The notes under the pieces were generated by a model that made no database searches, was not told where the DNA came from, and saw only the letters and a program-made list of their open reading frames with translations. Positions 8,365-16,900 of a stretch of 33,047 nucleotides of DNA are shown here, one piece after another. The position numbers and the translations under genes are program-made. This DNA is from an uncultured Erysipelotrichaceae bacterium (lineage in GTDB: Bacteria; Bacillota_I; Bacilli_A; RF39; UBA660). Each line of letters starts with the position of its first letter. The first letter of the stretch is position 1. The stretch is from positions 1-33,047 of the forward strand of contig CACZTI010000085.1 in the NCBI GenBank assembly GCA_902783985.1, given 5' to 3'.

Positions 8365-8703
8365 TTAATCCTCAAAATATTTATATTTTGGTCTTTCTTC
8401 ATAATTATTATTTTCAATACTATTATTATTAAAATCTTTAAATACATCAATTGCTTTATTTAAAGAATTTAATGTTTTCTGTATACTTTTTAAGTCAATT
8501 CCTTTAAATAATGAAAATAAATCTTTAATTGTTGTAGTATTTACACTATTTTCTTTATTTTTAAAATTATCCCAGATATTACTTTCTTCACCATATAAAT
8601 CGTATATTTCATAAAATTGTTGCCAAGTCATTTTGTTATTTATGACATAATCTACTAAATTAGGATTTTTTCTTACAAAATTTTTAAAAGAATCTTTTCC
8701 CAT
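8365..8703 (-). CDS. ylbD: YlbD-like putative spore coat protein
   Basis: Protein of 112 residues opening FKNFVRKNPNLVDYV, then NKMTWQQFYEIYDLYGEESNIWDNF, the YlbD signature (family PF14071, annotated as putative coat protein). The C-terminal half is polar, ending in an acidic tail, and the middle LFSLFKGIDLKSIQKTLNSL agrees with the family's helical segment. It is followed directly by ylbE. A GGTGG ribosome site precedes the ATG. Assignment is by recalled family similarity and neighbour order; a coat location is inferred from the family name rather than shown here. Confidence 0.75.
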   Translation of the reverse strand: MGKDSFKNFVRKNPNLVDYVINNKMTWQQFYEIYDLYGEESNIWDNFKNKENSVNTTTIKDLFSLFKGIDLKSIQKTLNSLNKAIDVFKDFNNNSIENNNYEERPKYKYFED

Positions 8704-8762
8704 AAAACCACCACTATATTATATGAAAAATGGTTTTTTTTACTACAAAAAATATTTTATAC

Positions 8763-8797
8763 AAAAATAAAGAAATAATAAATTATCTCTTTATTTT
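8763..8797 (-). terminator. Weak terminator-like hairpin at the ATPase stop codon
   Basis: On the minus strand, AAAATAAAGA (788-797 within the 8700s) pairs with TCTTTATTTT (8764-8773). The stem is almost all A-T and is followed by a short T-rich stretch, so it may or may not separate ylbD from the ATPase. Confidence 0.3.
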
Positions 8798-11107
8798 ACT
8801 TGGTAATGAAAATAAATAATTGGTTAATTTGGTTAATCTATCATATGAAAATAATGAAAAGATTATCAATAGAAAATATATTAATCCTATTTGACCATTA
8901 AACTCTTGCATACTAAAGAATTCATGTTGAAACAAACCTCCATAAATAAAGGCTAAAACGAGAAAACTAAATAATACTCCTCGTAAATAATTGAATGGTT
9001 TTGAAATATTATATAAATGAATAAATCCAATAGCTCCAGTTGTTAATACGGCAAGAGCGTTTGTTATTGATGGAGTTGTTTCAAAGTATTGTTTAAACAT
9101 CAAAATAATTATCATATTAAGGAATACTGTAAAACTTGCAGGAATACTTTTTTTAAATATTTTTAATAAAAAGTTGTTACCATCAACCAATGATTTATTT
9201 GGTTCAAGTGCTAAAATAAATGATGGAATACCAATGGTTGTCCCAGTAATTAGTGTAAGCTGAATTGGTACAAAGAAATATGGTGATCTAAAGAATAAAC
9301 TTGTTAGAATCAATAAGAATGTATAAATTGTTTTTACAAGTAATAATGAAGCACTTCTTTCAATATTATTAATATTTCTTCTTCCTTCAGCAACAATCTT
9401 AGGCATTCTGGCAAAATTAGAATCTAGTAATACTAATTGACTTACAGCTTTAGCAGCATCTGAACCACTGGCCATGGCTACAGAGCAATCAGACTCTCGA
9501 AGAGCTAAAACATCATTTACACCATCACCTGTCATACATACTGTATCACCATTATTTTTAAGAGCTCTTACTAGTTCTCTCTTCATTTCTGGCCTTACTC
9601 TTCCAAAAATATCATATTCTTTGACAATATCATTTAGGTTATTAGTATCTAGTGTAGTTGTATCAATTCCTTTTAAATTTTTAAGACCAACTTTTTCAGC
9701 AATTTTTAATACTGTATTAAAATTATCTCCTGATATTATTTTTACCTTAACACCTTGTTCTTTAAAATAATTTAAAGTATCTTTAGCCTCACGTCTTATT
9801 TCATCTTCAATTAAAATATATCCATCAATTATAGGATTAATTATTTCTTTATCTAATGTTTTAGTATGAACTAATACTAATACTCGATAATCGTTTTGTT
9901 TATCAATTATCTCTTGATCATTAAATTTTTCTTTTAAAATAAACTCTGGAGCCCCGATATAATAAGCAACATCATCTATTACACAAGCAGAATACTTTCT
10001 ATCTGATGAGAAAGGAATCATATCTCCTACAGAAATATTGACATCTTTTTTATATTTATTTCTAAGAGCTTCAAAAGTTGGACTATTATCTTTAAAAGCG
10101 GCAACAATTTTGCTTAATAAAAATTCTAATTCACTTTTCGAAATATTTTTATTTATTATTTCAAATACTTTCATATTACCAGTGGTAATTGTTCCAGTTT
10201 TATCAAGACAAATAACATTAACTCTAGCAAGGGTTTCTATACAATATAACTGTTGAACTAATACTTTTTCACGTGATAATTTAACAACAGAAACAGCCAT
10301 TACGGAACTAGTTAATAAAACTAATCCTTCAGGTATCATTCCGATTAAAGCGGCAACTGTTCCAACAATAGCATCATATAATGGTTCTTTTAAGTAAACA
10401 TATTGATTTAAAAATAGTAAAACTCCTAATGGAAGGATAACATATGACAAAATTCTCACTAATTTCTCAAAAGAATTAAAAATAATAGATTTATTATTTT
10501 CCATGGTTTTCGCTTCTTTAGATATGGTATTTATATAATTATCATTACCTACATGAATTACTTTGGCAACACAATTACCACTTACAACAAAACTTCCTGA
10601 TGTTATTATATCACCTTTCTTTTTTGTTATTGTTTTTGATTCACCGGTAATAAATGATTCATTAACTTCAACCGAACCTTTCATTATTTCAGCATCTACA
10701 ACTACTTGTGATCCTATTTCATAAATAATGGTATCATCTAAAACAATTTCTTCTTTTTCAATCAATTGTTCATTACCATTTCTAATTACTTTGGCTTTAA
10801 CATTAGATAAAACTGATAATTTATCAATGGTTTTTTTAGCCATAACTTCTTGAACAATACTAATTACAGTATTAGATATAACAACTCCTAAAAATAAACA
10901 ATTTTTAAACGAATCAAAAAAGTGTTTAAAAAGAATCCCACTTATAATAATTGCAGATGCTAGTAAAATATTGAGGATATTAAAGTATGTAAAAATATTG
11001 GTTAAAATAATTTCTTTAATACTTTTGGTTTTACCATTATTGATATTATTAACTTTACCTTCATTGATTCTTTCAATAACTTCATTACTACTTAAACCTT
11101 TATCCAT
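8783..11107 (-). CDS. P-type cation-transporting ATPase, CtpE-like
   Basis: Membrane pump of 774 residues from the preferred start. The phosphorylation motif DKTGTIT is near residue 302; TGES lies in the actuator domain (ESFITGESKTITKK), GDGVND in the hinge near 527, and PEGL in membrane helix 4 (GMIPEGLVLLTSSVMA). The short N-terminus (LSSNEVIERINEGKVNN) and the lack of metal-binding CxxC repeats fit the CtpE-like group of low-GC bacteria; mycobacterial CtpE moves calcium, so calcium is a reasonable but unproven ion. I chose the ATG at 11107: the alternative GTG at 11116 directly abuts the GGAA ribosome site, while the ATG is 8 bases beyond GGAAG. It follows the flippase closely. A weak terminator-like stem overlaps its stop codon (8764-8797). 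Confidence 0.92.
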   Translation of the reverse strand: MDKGLSSNEVIERINEGKVNNINNGKTKSIKEIILTNIFTYFNILNILLASAIIISGILFKHFFDSFKNCLFLGVVISNTVISIVQEVMAKKTIDKLSVLSNVKAKVIRNGNEQLIEKEEIVLDDTIIYEIGSQVVVDAEIMKGSVEVNESFITGESKTITKKKGDIITSGSFVVSGNCVAKVIHVGNDNYINTISKEAKTMENNKSIIFNSFEKLVRILSYVILPLGVLLFLNQYVYLKEPLYDAIVGTVAALIGMIPEGLVLLTSSVMAVSVVKLSREKVLVQQLYCIETLARVNVICLDKTGTITTGNMKVFEIINKNISKSELEFLLSKIVAAFKDNSPTFEALRNKYKKDVNISVGDMIPFSSDRKYSACVIDDVAYYIGAPEFILKEKFNDQEIIDKQNDYRVLVLVHTKTLDKEIINPIIDGYILIEDEIRREAKDTLNYFKEQGVKVKIISGDNFNTVLKIAEKVGLKNLKGIDTTTLDTNNLNDIVKEYDIFGRVRPEMKRELVRALKNNGDTVCMTGDGVNDVLALRESDCSVAMASGSDAAKAVSQLVLLDSNFARMPKIVAEGRRNINNIERSASLLLVKTIYTFLLILTSLFFRSPYFFVPIQLTLITGTTIGIPSFILALEPNKSLVDGNNFLLKIFKKSIPASFTVFLNMIIILMFKQYFETTPSITNALAVLTTGAIGFIHLYNISKPFNYLRGVLFSFLVLAFIYGGLFQHEFFSMQEFNGQIGLIYFLLIIFSLFSYDRLTKLTNYLFSLPSKIKR

Positions 11108-11112
11108 GATAT

Positions 11113-12513
11113 TCACTTCCTTTTAAACTTTTTTTTAATAGTTTTCATAAAACTGTTAACAAGATTTTGATTGATATAGTAACTATAACCAATGGAAACA
11201 ATTAAACCTAGAAAATATAGATACACATTGTTACTATAATATATCATACTAGTAAACAAAAGAAGAATAATATTTATTGGAATATATTTATCATATGGTA
11301 AAACAATATATTTTCTTAATTTATAATTACGATATAAATTAATAACAATATAACTTGTTAAAGTTCCTAATATAGGTGCAAATAAGCCTAATTTATTAAT
11401 AAAAACAAAGTTAAATATTAAATTAATCATGGCTGCTACAAATGTTGTTGGGGCAAGAATTTTAGTATCCTTGTAGGCAGAAAAAATACCACTTGAAAAA
11501 GATGCCAATGAACTCATATAAACAGACACCACCATCAATGGAATATAAATATATGATTCATTATATTTTTCATTAACTAATATATGAAACACAAATGGCA
11601 ACACTGATATAATCATTAATGATACTCCAATTAAAAATCTTCTTACAGATAAATAAACAGAAGCATAAAAATCATTTTTATCTTTACTATTTACAGCACG
11701 AGAAGCTGATTCACGCCATGATGTATTAAAAAATCCAAAACAAGTATTCATAATAGTAGGAAAAGTACTACTTGTAGAATATATACCATTCATTCCACTT
11801 CCAAGATTCGTCGTAATCATTAAACTATCAGTAAGAGTTATAATACTCCATGAAATACTACTTGGAACAAGTGGTAGTGAATATTTAATCATTTCTTTCA
11901 TTTTGGTTTTATCTAATTTTAATGTAACCAATTTATAAGCTTTTAAATATATTAATCCATATATTCCTGTAGATATTGAGGCAATGATATATGATAAAAA
12001 CATTCCTTCAAGACCTGTTTTTAATACAGCAAGAAAGAAAACATTTAAAGAAATGTTAATAAAACTATTAATAAAAGATAGGATGGAATACATCTTGAAG
12101 TTTCCTTCACCTCTTAAAAAGCCATTAACAATCGTAAATAAGAAACTAGCAAGACAATAAAAGATTAACCAATTTGTATATTGATAATGTAAAATATTAC
12201 CAAAAATAAATATTAAAATACTCCACGTAATACTACTAATAATAGCAAAAATAGTTAATTGACTAAAAATATTTTTTTTATCACCATCATTTTTAGTATC
12301 AATTAAAAATCTAAATAAAGCTTCATCCATTTGTAAAGTAATTAATGGTATTAAAAATAATGATATTCTATTTAATAAATCAACTTGTCCTTTTTCACTT
12401 GGCAAAAGTATTGCTGTATATAATGGTAATAGTAAAAAACTCACTATTTTAGTACTAAATTTACCAATAGAAATAATTAATGTATTTTTAACTAAATCTT
12501 TTTTTCGATTCAT
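11113..12513 (-). CDS. Oligosaccharide flippase / MATE-fold polysaccharide exporter (Wzx-like)
   Basis: Polytopic membrane protein of 466 residues with about a dozen or more hydrophobic helices along its whole length. The N-terminus NTLIISIGKFSTKIVSFLLLPLYTAILLP is typical of Wzx/PST flippases of the MOP superfamily, which move lipid-linked sugars across the membrane. FRGEGN-like and GIFSAYKDTKILAPTT segments also fit. The substrate cannot be inferred: no glycosyltransferases or polymerase are nearby. Spore-associated SpoVB is a distant relative, but nothing here points to it. It begins behind GGGAG, is the first gene of the unit with the P-type ATPase, and is separated from the T7SS side by a terminator. 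Confidence 0.85.
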   Translation of the reverse strand: MNRKKDLVKNTLIISIGKFSTKIVSFLLLPLYTAILLPSEKGQVDLLNRISLFLIPLITLQMDEALFRFLIDTKNDGDKKNIFSQLTIFAIISSITWSILIFIFGNILHYQYTNWLIFYCLASFLFTIVNGFLRGEGNFKMYSILSFINSFINISLNVFFLAVLKTGLEGMFLSYIIASISTGIYGLIYLKAYKLVTLKLDKTKMKEMIKYSLPLVPSSISWSIITLTDSLMITTNLGSGMNGIYSTSSTFPTIMNTCFGFFNTSWRESASRAVNSKDKNDFYASVYLSVRRFLIGVSLMIISVLPFVFHILVNEKYNESYIYIPLMVVSVYMSSLASFSSGIFSAYKDTKILAPTTFVAAMINLIFNFVFINKLGLFAPILGTLTSYIVINLYRNYKLRKYIVLPYDKYIPINIILLLFTSMIYYSNNVYLYFLGLIVSIGYSYYINQNLVNSFMKTIKKKFKRK

Positions 12514-12551
12514 AATTTCTCCCTTTTATCACAAATATTATATCATTATTT

Positions 12552-12578
12552 AAAAAAAAAGTAACTATATAAAGTTAC
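12552..12578 (-). terminator. Intrinsic terminator on the minus strand upstream of the flippase
   Basis: GTAACT (12561-12566) pairs with AGTTAC (12573-12578). Read on the minus strand, the stem is followed by nine T. It would stop transcripts arriving from the type VII secretion operon. Confidence 0.6.
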
Positions 12579-12619
12579 ATTATATTATAAATTATCTTAT
12601 AGTAGACATTCCTTTACTT

Positions 12620-12641
12620 TATAATAATAATTTGTTAAAAT
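12620..12641 (+). promoter_or_regulatory. Promoter region of the RNHCP gene
   Basis: A perfect TATAAT lies at 12620-12625 with a weak TTATAG 17 bp upstream. TTTACT (12613-12618) and TAAAAT (12636-12641), also 17 bp apart, are an alternative that would give a very short leader. The ribosome site GAGG is at 12648-12651. Confidence 0.45.
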
Positions 12642-12656
12642 ATTTTTGAGGTTGTT

Positions 12657-12959
12657 ATGAAAAGATTTAATATGTTAGATGAAGATTTTACATGTAATAA
12701 TTGTGGATATAAAGTATCAAAACTAAATTATACAGCAAGAGATCACTGCCCTAATTGTTTATATTCATTACATGTTGATATATTGCCAGGTGATAGACAA
12801 AATACATGTCATGGATTATTAAAACCAATTGGTATAGAAAAATATCGTGATACTTATAAAATTATCTATGAATGTATGAATTGTCATGAAAAACATAAAA
12901 ATATTATGGCCAATGATGATAATATGGATTTAATTATTGAATTATCAAAAAACTATTAA
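12657..12959 (+). CDS. RNHCP domain zinc-ribbon protein
   Basis: Small protein of 100 residues with three CxxC pairs: CNNC (14-17), CPNC (32-35) and CMNC near 74-77, plus a further Cys and His, consistent with bound zinc. RDHCPNCLYSLHVD and GDRQNTCHGLLKPIGI are hallmarks of the RNHCP family, here with Asp in place of Asn in the naming motif. The family's role is unknown; nucleic-acid or ribosome association is only a guess from the zinc-ribbon fold. It is the only plus-strand gene between 555 and 29,600, has its own promoter, and ends in a terminator that overlaps its stop codon. Confidence 0.88.
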   Translation: MKRFNMLDEDFTCNNCGYKVSKLNYTARDHCPNCLYSLHVDILPGDRQNTCHGLLKPIGIEKYRDTYKIIYECMNCHEKHKNIMANDDNMDLIIELSKNY

Positions 12960-12977
12960 GATTTTCTTAATAGTTTT
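12949..12977. terminator. Bidirectional intrinsic terminator between the RNHCP gene and the T7SS operon
   Basis: AAAACTATTAAG (12949-12960) and CTTAATAGTTTT (12966-12977) form a 12-bp perfect stem that includes the RNHCP stop codon. T-rich sequence follows on both strands, so it can serve the RNHCP gene and the convergent type VII operon. Confidence 0.8.
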
Positions 12978-13015
12978 CTTTTACTTTTAAATATTTAAAA
13001 ATAATATTTATATTA

Positions 13016-13312
13016 TTAATTTACAGATTGATTAATTGATCCAATTGTTGTTTGATAAATTCTTGAAGCTTCAACAATAAATCTACTATGATTCATAATA
13101 GCGTTATAATAATTCTCTAACTTTGGTTTTACTTCTCCTTCATATCTTGATGAAAATTTTGCACCTTGTGCATCTTTCCAATTATTTCTAATTTCACTGA
13201 TAATATTTGTAATTCTACCAAAGCAATTTTTTAAATCAGTTGAAATCATTTCTAAATCGTGTGCTGTAGCATCAAGAACATCAGGTGTAACAGTAATATT
13301 ATTTGTATTCAT
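13016..13312 (-). CDS. WXG100-family protein (EsxA-like T7SS substrate/component)
   Basis: Small secreted helical-hairpin protein of 98 residues. Family features are the length, two predicted amphipathic helices, and a central turn NNWKDAQGAKFSSRYE with Trp45; the motif is W-x-D rather than W-x-G. The C-terminal helix ends near IYQTTIGSIN, and I see no clear YxxxD/E export signal. It is last in the essC operon, 34 bp after the second WXG-like gene. The ribosome site AAGGAG is about 11 bases from the ATG, longer than usual. It is expected to be exported as a dimer by the EssC motor. Confidence 0.88.
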   Translation of the reverse strand: MNTNNITVTPDVLDATAHDLEMISTDLKNCFGRITNIISEIRNNWKDAQGAKFSSRYEGEVKPKLENYYNAIMNHSRFIVEASRIYQTTIGSINQSVN

Positions 13313-13346
13313 TTAATAGAAATCTCCTTCCTTTTATAAATTCAAA

Positions 13347-13667
13347 TTAAGCCATTGTGTTTTGGTTAAGGCTTTGTCCAATCAGTCTTTCTGTTTCATT
13401 CATAAGAGCAACTGTTTTTCCAGCTACATCTCTGTATGATGCAATTACATCAATTGCTTCCTTGAAAGCTGGCTTGGAATTCTCAATTTGTTGTTCTAAT
13501 TCAACTTTGTTTTTACTATTCCATGAATCAAGTTTTTTACTAATTGTCATGTAACTTTCACTTAATTCTTGAAATTTTTCAATTTCTTTAGATAATTTTT
13601 CTACTTGTTCTGCAACTACTTCAGGAACTATGTCAATTGTTCCACCAAAGTTATTAACAACTTCCAT
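13347..13667 (-). CDS. Second WXG100-like helical protein
   Basis: Protein of 106 residues predicted as two long helices around a turn with Trp49 (KKLDSWNSKNKVE), a degenerate WXG motif. Length, all-helical composition and position between the YukD-like and EsxA-like genes mark it as a WXG100-like partner or substrate of the type VII system. It has a strong ribosome site (AAGGAGGTG, 5 bases before the ATG), better than that of its neighbour. It may form a heterodimer with the downstream WXG100 protein, as EsxA and EsxB do in other systems; this is inference. Confidence 0.78.
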   Translation of the reverse strand: MEVVNNFGGTIDIVPEVVAEQVEKLSKEIEKFQELSESYMTISKKLDSWNSKNKVELEQQIENSKPAFKEAIDVIASYRDVAGKTVALMNETERLIGQSLNQNTMA

Positions 13668-13679
13668 CTTTTCACCTCC

Positions 13680-13934
13680 TTACAATAATATAATCGAAGA
13701 ACCATTACGAATATCTGTATCACGAATTAAAACATTCATATCATATACAGCGCCTGTTAAAGCATTATATAAAATATAATCTTTCTGCATATCGAATGAT
13801 CCAAGAGATAATTCAAAAAGTGTTGTTTTAAACATATTAATAACGCTATAAACTTTTCTGTTTACAGGAATGTAAACATCAAATTTAGTTTCAAGGGAAG
13901 GTACATTAATTGAAACTAAAACTTTGTATTCCAT
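13680..13934 (-). CDS. YukD/EsaB-like ubiquitin-fold T7SS protein
   Basis: Protein of 84 residues: KVLVSINVPSLETKFDVYIPVNRKVYSVINMF followed by a short helix and the closing RDTDIRNGSSIILL strand. This is the pattern of the YukD/EsaB ubiquitin-like family. It overlaps essC by one base (TAATG), which supports the call. EsaB/YukD is a small cytoplasmic component needed for, or regulating, T7SSb secretion. The length is close to the family norm (about 80). Confidence 0.82.
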   Translation of the reverse strand: MEYKVLVSINVPSLETKFDVYIPVNRKVYSVINMFKTTLFELSLGSFDMQKDYILYNALTGAVYDMNVLIRDTDIRNGSSIILL

Positions 13935-16900
13935 TAAAGCACCTCCTCTTTCTTACCTAAAGAGCTTTTATTAATATCCCTTTCAATTAAATTTACTAAA
14001 TCAGTTTTACTATTTTTAACAATAATTCCATATCCATCAGGTATTTCATTATTAACTTTCTTAAATCCGATATTAGTTTTAATTAGAGTCTGATCGGCAA
14101 TACCATTACCTATCCATATTCCATAATTACTTTGAACTATGCTCTTATACCAACTATCATACTCCATTTTCTTCAAATTGTCAACAGTATCGACAATTAT
14201 AAAATTAAATATTCCTAAATTTTTACCCTTTTCTAAAGCACTTAATAATTCTTTTTTATCATCAGGTGATATTTTTAATAAAATTTTAGAAAAATTATAT
14301 AGAATCGTTGTTGTTTCTTTATTATTCATAATGTTTTTAGTACTAAATCCATCTTTTTCATAAATTTCATTTTTACTATTAACATCATTAATTATATTTT
14401 TTATTCCATCATTTATATTAGCAGATACATAGTTGACATTTTCACTATAAGTATCATTTATTGTTTCATCGGTATCAAGAACAATAATATTATGATTATC
14501 AACATGAGATAACATATCTATTAAAGATTTTACAAAATTTGGAGCGATATCTAAATCACTTGTAGATAAAAGTGTCGCATAATTATCTTTAAAGTTAAAT
14601 AATTCTGGACTTATTGTATCCTTATTTATTCCAACTGGAATACCTCTCGTACCATGAATTTCTCCTAATAAATCAGAAACATAAACATGTTCTGGAACAA
14701 CAGGGATTTTCTTAGCAGATACAGGATATTTATTTTTTAATTCTTTAGCAAGAAAATCAATTTTATCTTGAACTTTTTCATCTGTATCAATTCTTGCTGT
14801 TTGAAATTCATAAATGTTATCAAGTTTAACAAGTCCTCTACCAAAAATATTTGATGGATATAATTTTCTAGTATTTCCAATAATTACTGAATAATCATCT
14901 TGATCATTAAATTGTAATGTTATATCAGAATGGAAATTTTGTCTTAATTTATATCTCATTCCACCTGTAGAATTTATTGTTGGAATAATTATTATTCCAT
15001 ACTTTGAACACTCTCTTGATATACGATTTATTGTATCATCATAATCATATGTTTCTTGGAAAACATCATAATAATTAATAAACAAGATAATATAAGGAAC
15101 AGTTTTTCCACTTCTTTTAATATAATTTTGATAATCACCATTGTAATTTAAAAATAATTTTTTTCGATTTTCTAGTTCATCTTCAATCATTTTAAACGTA
15201 TTTTTTACTTTTTCTTCATCATTTGCTAAAATAATATCTCCAACATGAGGAATACCACGGAAACTTCCTAATGTTCCTGAACCAAAATCCATAATATACA
15301 TATTAACTTCTTCTGGTGAATGACAAACAATTAGTGAATAAATTATTGATGATATTAATAATTCTTTACCACTACCACTTGATCCATAAATGGTGGTATT
15401 TCCATCACTAGATAAATCAATTGTAAGTAAATCTTGTCTTTGATTATTTGGATCATCAAATTCGCCAATAATTGGTTTTAAGATAAACTTTTCTGATTTA
15501 TAATTATATTTTTTTATTAAGTTATCCACAAAGATATTAGCCGCAATTTTCTCAAGCCATAATTTTTGAGCTTTTAATCCTTGTTCATCACATACTTTTA
15601 TAATATGAGATAAAATGTTACTTAACTCTTCACCACTTGATTTAACATTGGTTTCTTTCATATCATCATTTTGAGAGATAATGTTACCAATATCATCAAT
15701 AACAACAACAGATTGATCAATTTTTTTCTTTATTTTTTCTGTTGGATAATATTGAGCTCCACACCATGCTGATTGTCCAAGAGCAAATAGTTCATTATAA
15801 CCAACTTGTAAATAGAATCTTCCTGGTTGTTTTAAGAAAGCTGCATCTGGTGTTTTAATCATTTCATTACTATCGCCTTTTTCTTGAACTTTAAGACAAA
15901 CTCTGAATCTTGAGTTACTCCAGATTTGATCATTTACAACACCACTTGGTTTTTGAGTAGCTAGAATTAAGTGTACCCCTAAACTACGTCCTATTCTGGC
16001 TGTTGAAATAAGTTGATCCATAAATTCAGGTTGTTGACTTTTAAGTTCGGCGAACTCATCAGATATAATAAATAGATGTGGTACTGGTTCTTGAACTTTT
16101 CCTTCTTTAAAGAATTTTTGATATTTATAAATATCTACAGTACTTTCTCCTAATTTATCACGAGCTTCATTAAACAATTGCTGTCTTCTTCGAAGTTCTG
16201 ATTGTATTGATGATAGACTTCGATTCATTTCGCTTACATCAAGGTTGGTAATTGTTCCAGCAAGATGTGGAAGACTTACACCAGTTTCACGATTTTCAAA
16301 AGCTCCGGCAAGACCACCACCTTTATAGTCTATTAAGATAAAGGCTACATCATTAGGGCTAAAATTAGTTGACATCGATAAAACGTAAGTAATTATAAAT
16401 TCACTTTTACCACTACCAGTCATACCAGCTATTAAACCATGGGGTCCATGATATTTTTCATGTAAGTCTAGTTTTAATAATGTTCCGGATTTTTCTATAC
16501 CAATTGGAACTGCTAAGGATTTTTGAGAATTATTTCTTTGATATCTTTGTAATACATTCAATTGTTCTACTTTACCAACATTATACATACCTAAGAAACT
16601 AATAGAATTAGGTAATGCCTTTTCAGCATCAGCAAATTCAATAGGAATATTACTTATTCTTCTAATACATTCATCAACATCGATATTATCACAAAATTCT
16701 GTTTGAAATTCTTTTTGATTGCCAACACTTATTTCACTTTCAAAAATACCAGATCTTTCTTTATTAACATTAATAAAGTTTTTACATTCACTTGGTAAAT
16801 TTTGTAATTTTTCACTAAAAATTATTAAACTAAATCCATAGTTATTAGGTGAATCTAAAATATCCTTAATAATTTCAATTTCACGATACATATGATAGTT

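Noticed and set aside
8718-8725. Sigma-E/K-like -10 (CATATAAT) before ylbD
   Set aside because: No matching -35, and the predicted transcript start would fall within the ribosome binding site.
11113-11116. Four-base overlap between the flippase and P-type ATPase genes
   Set aside because: The overlap depends on a GTG start that abuts its own ribosome site; the ATG at 11107 is better placed, so the genes probably do not overlap.
12990-13018. Separate terminator immediately after the last WXG100 gene
   Set aside because: The AATAATAT/ATATTATT stem has a 2-base loop and no G-C pairs; the strong bidirectional hairpin at 12949-12977 is a better candidate.
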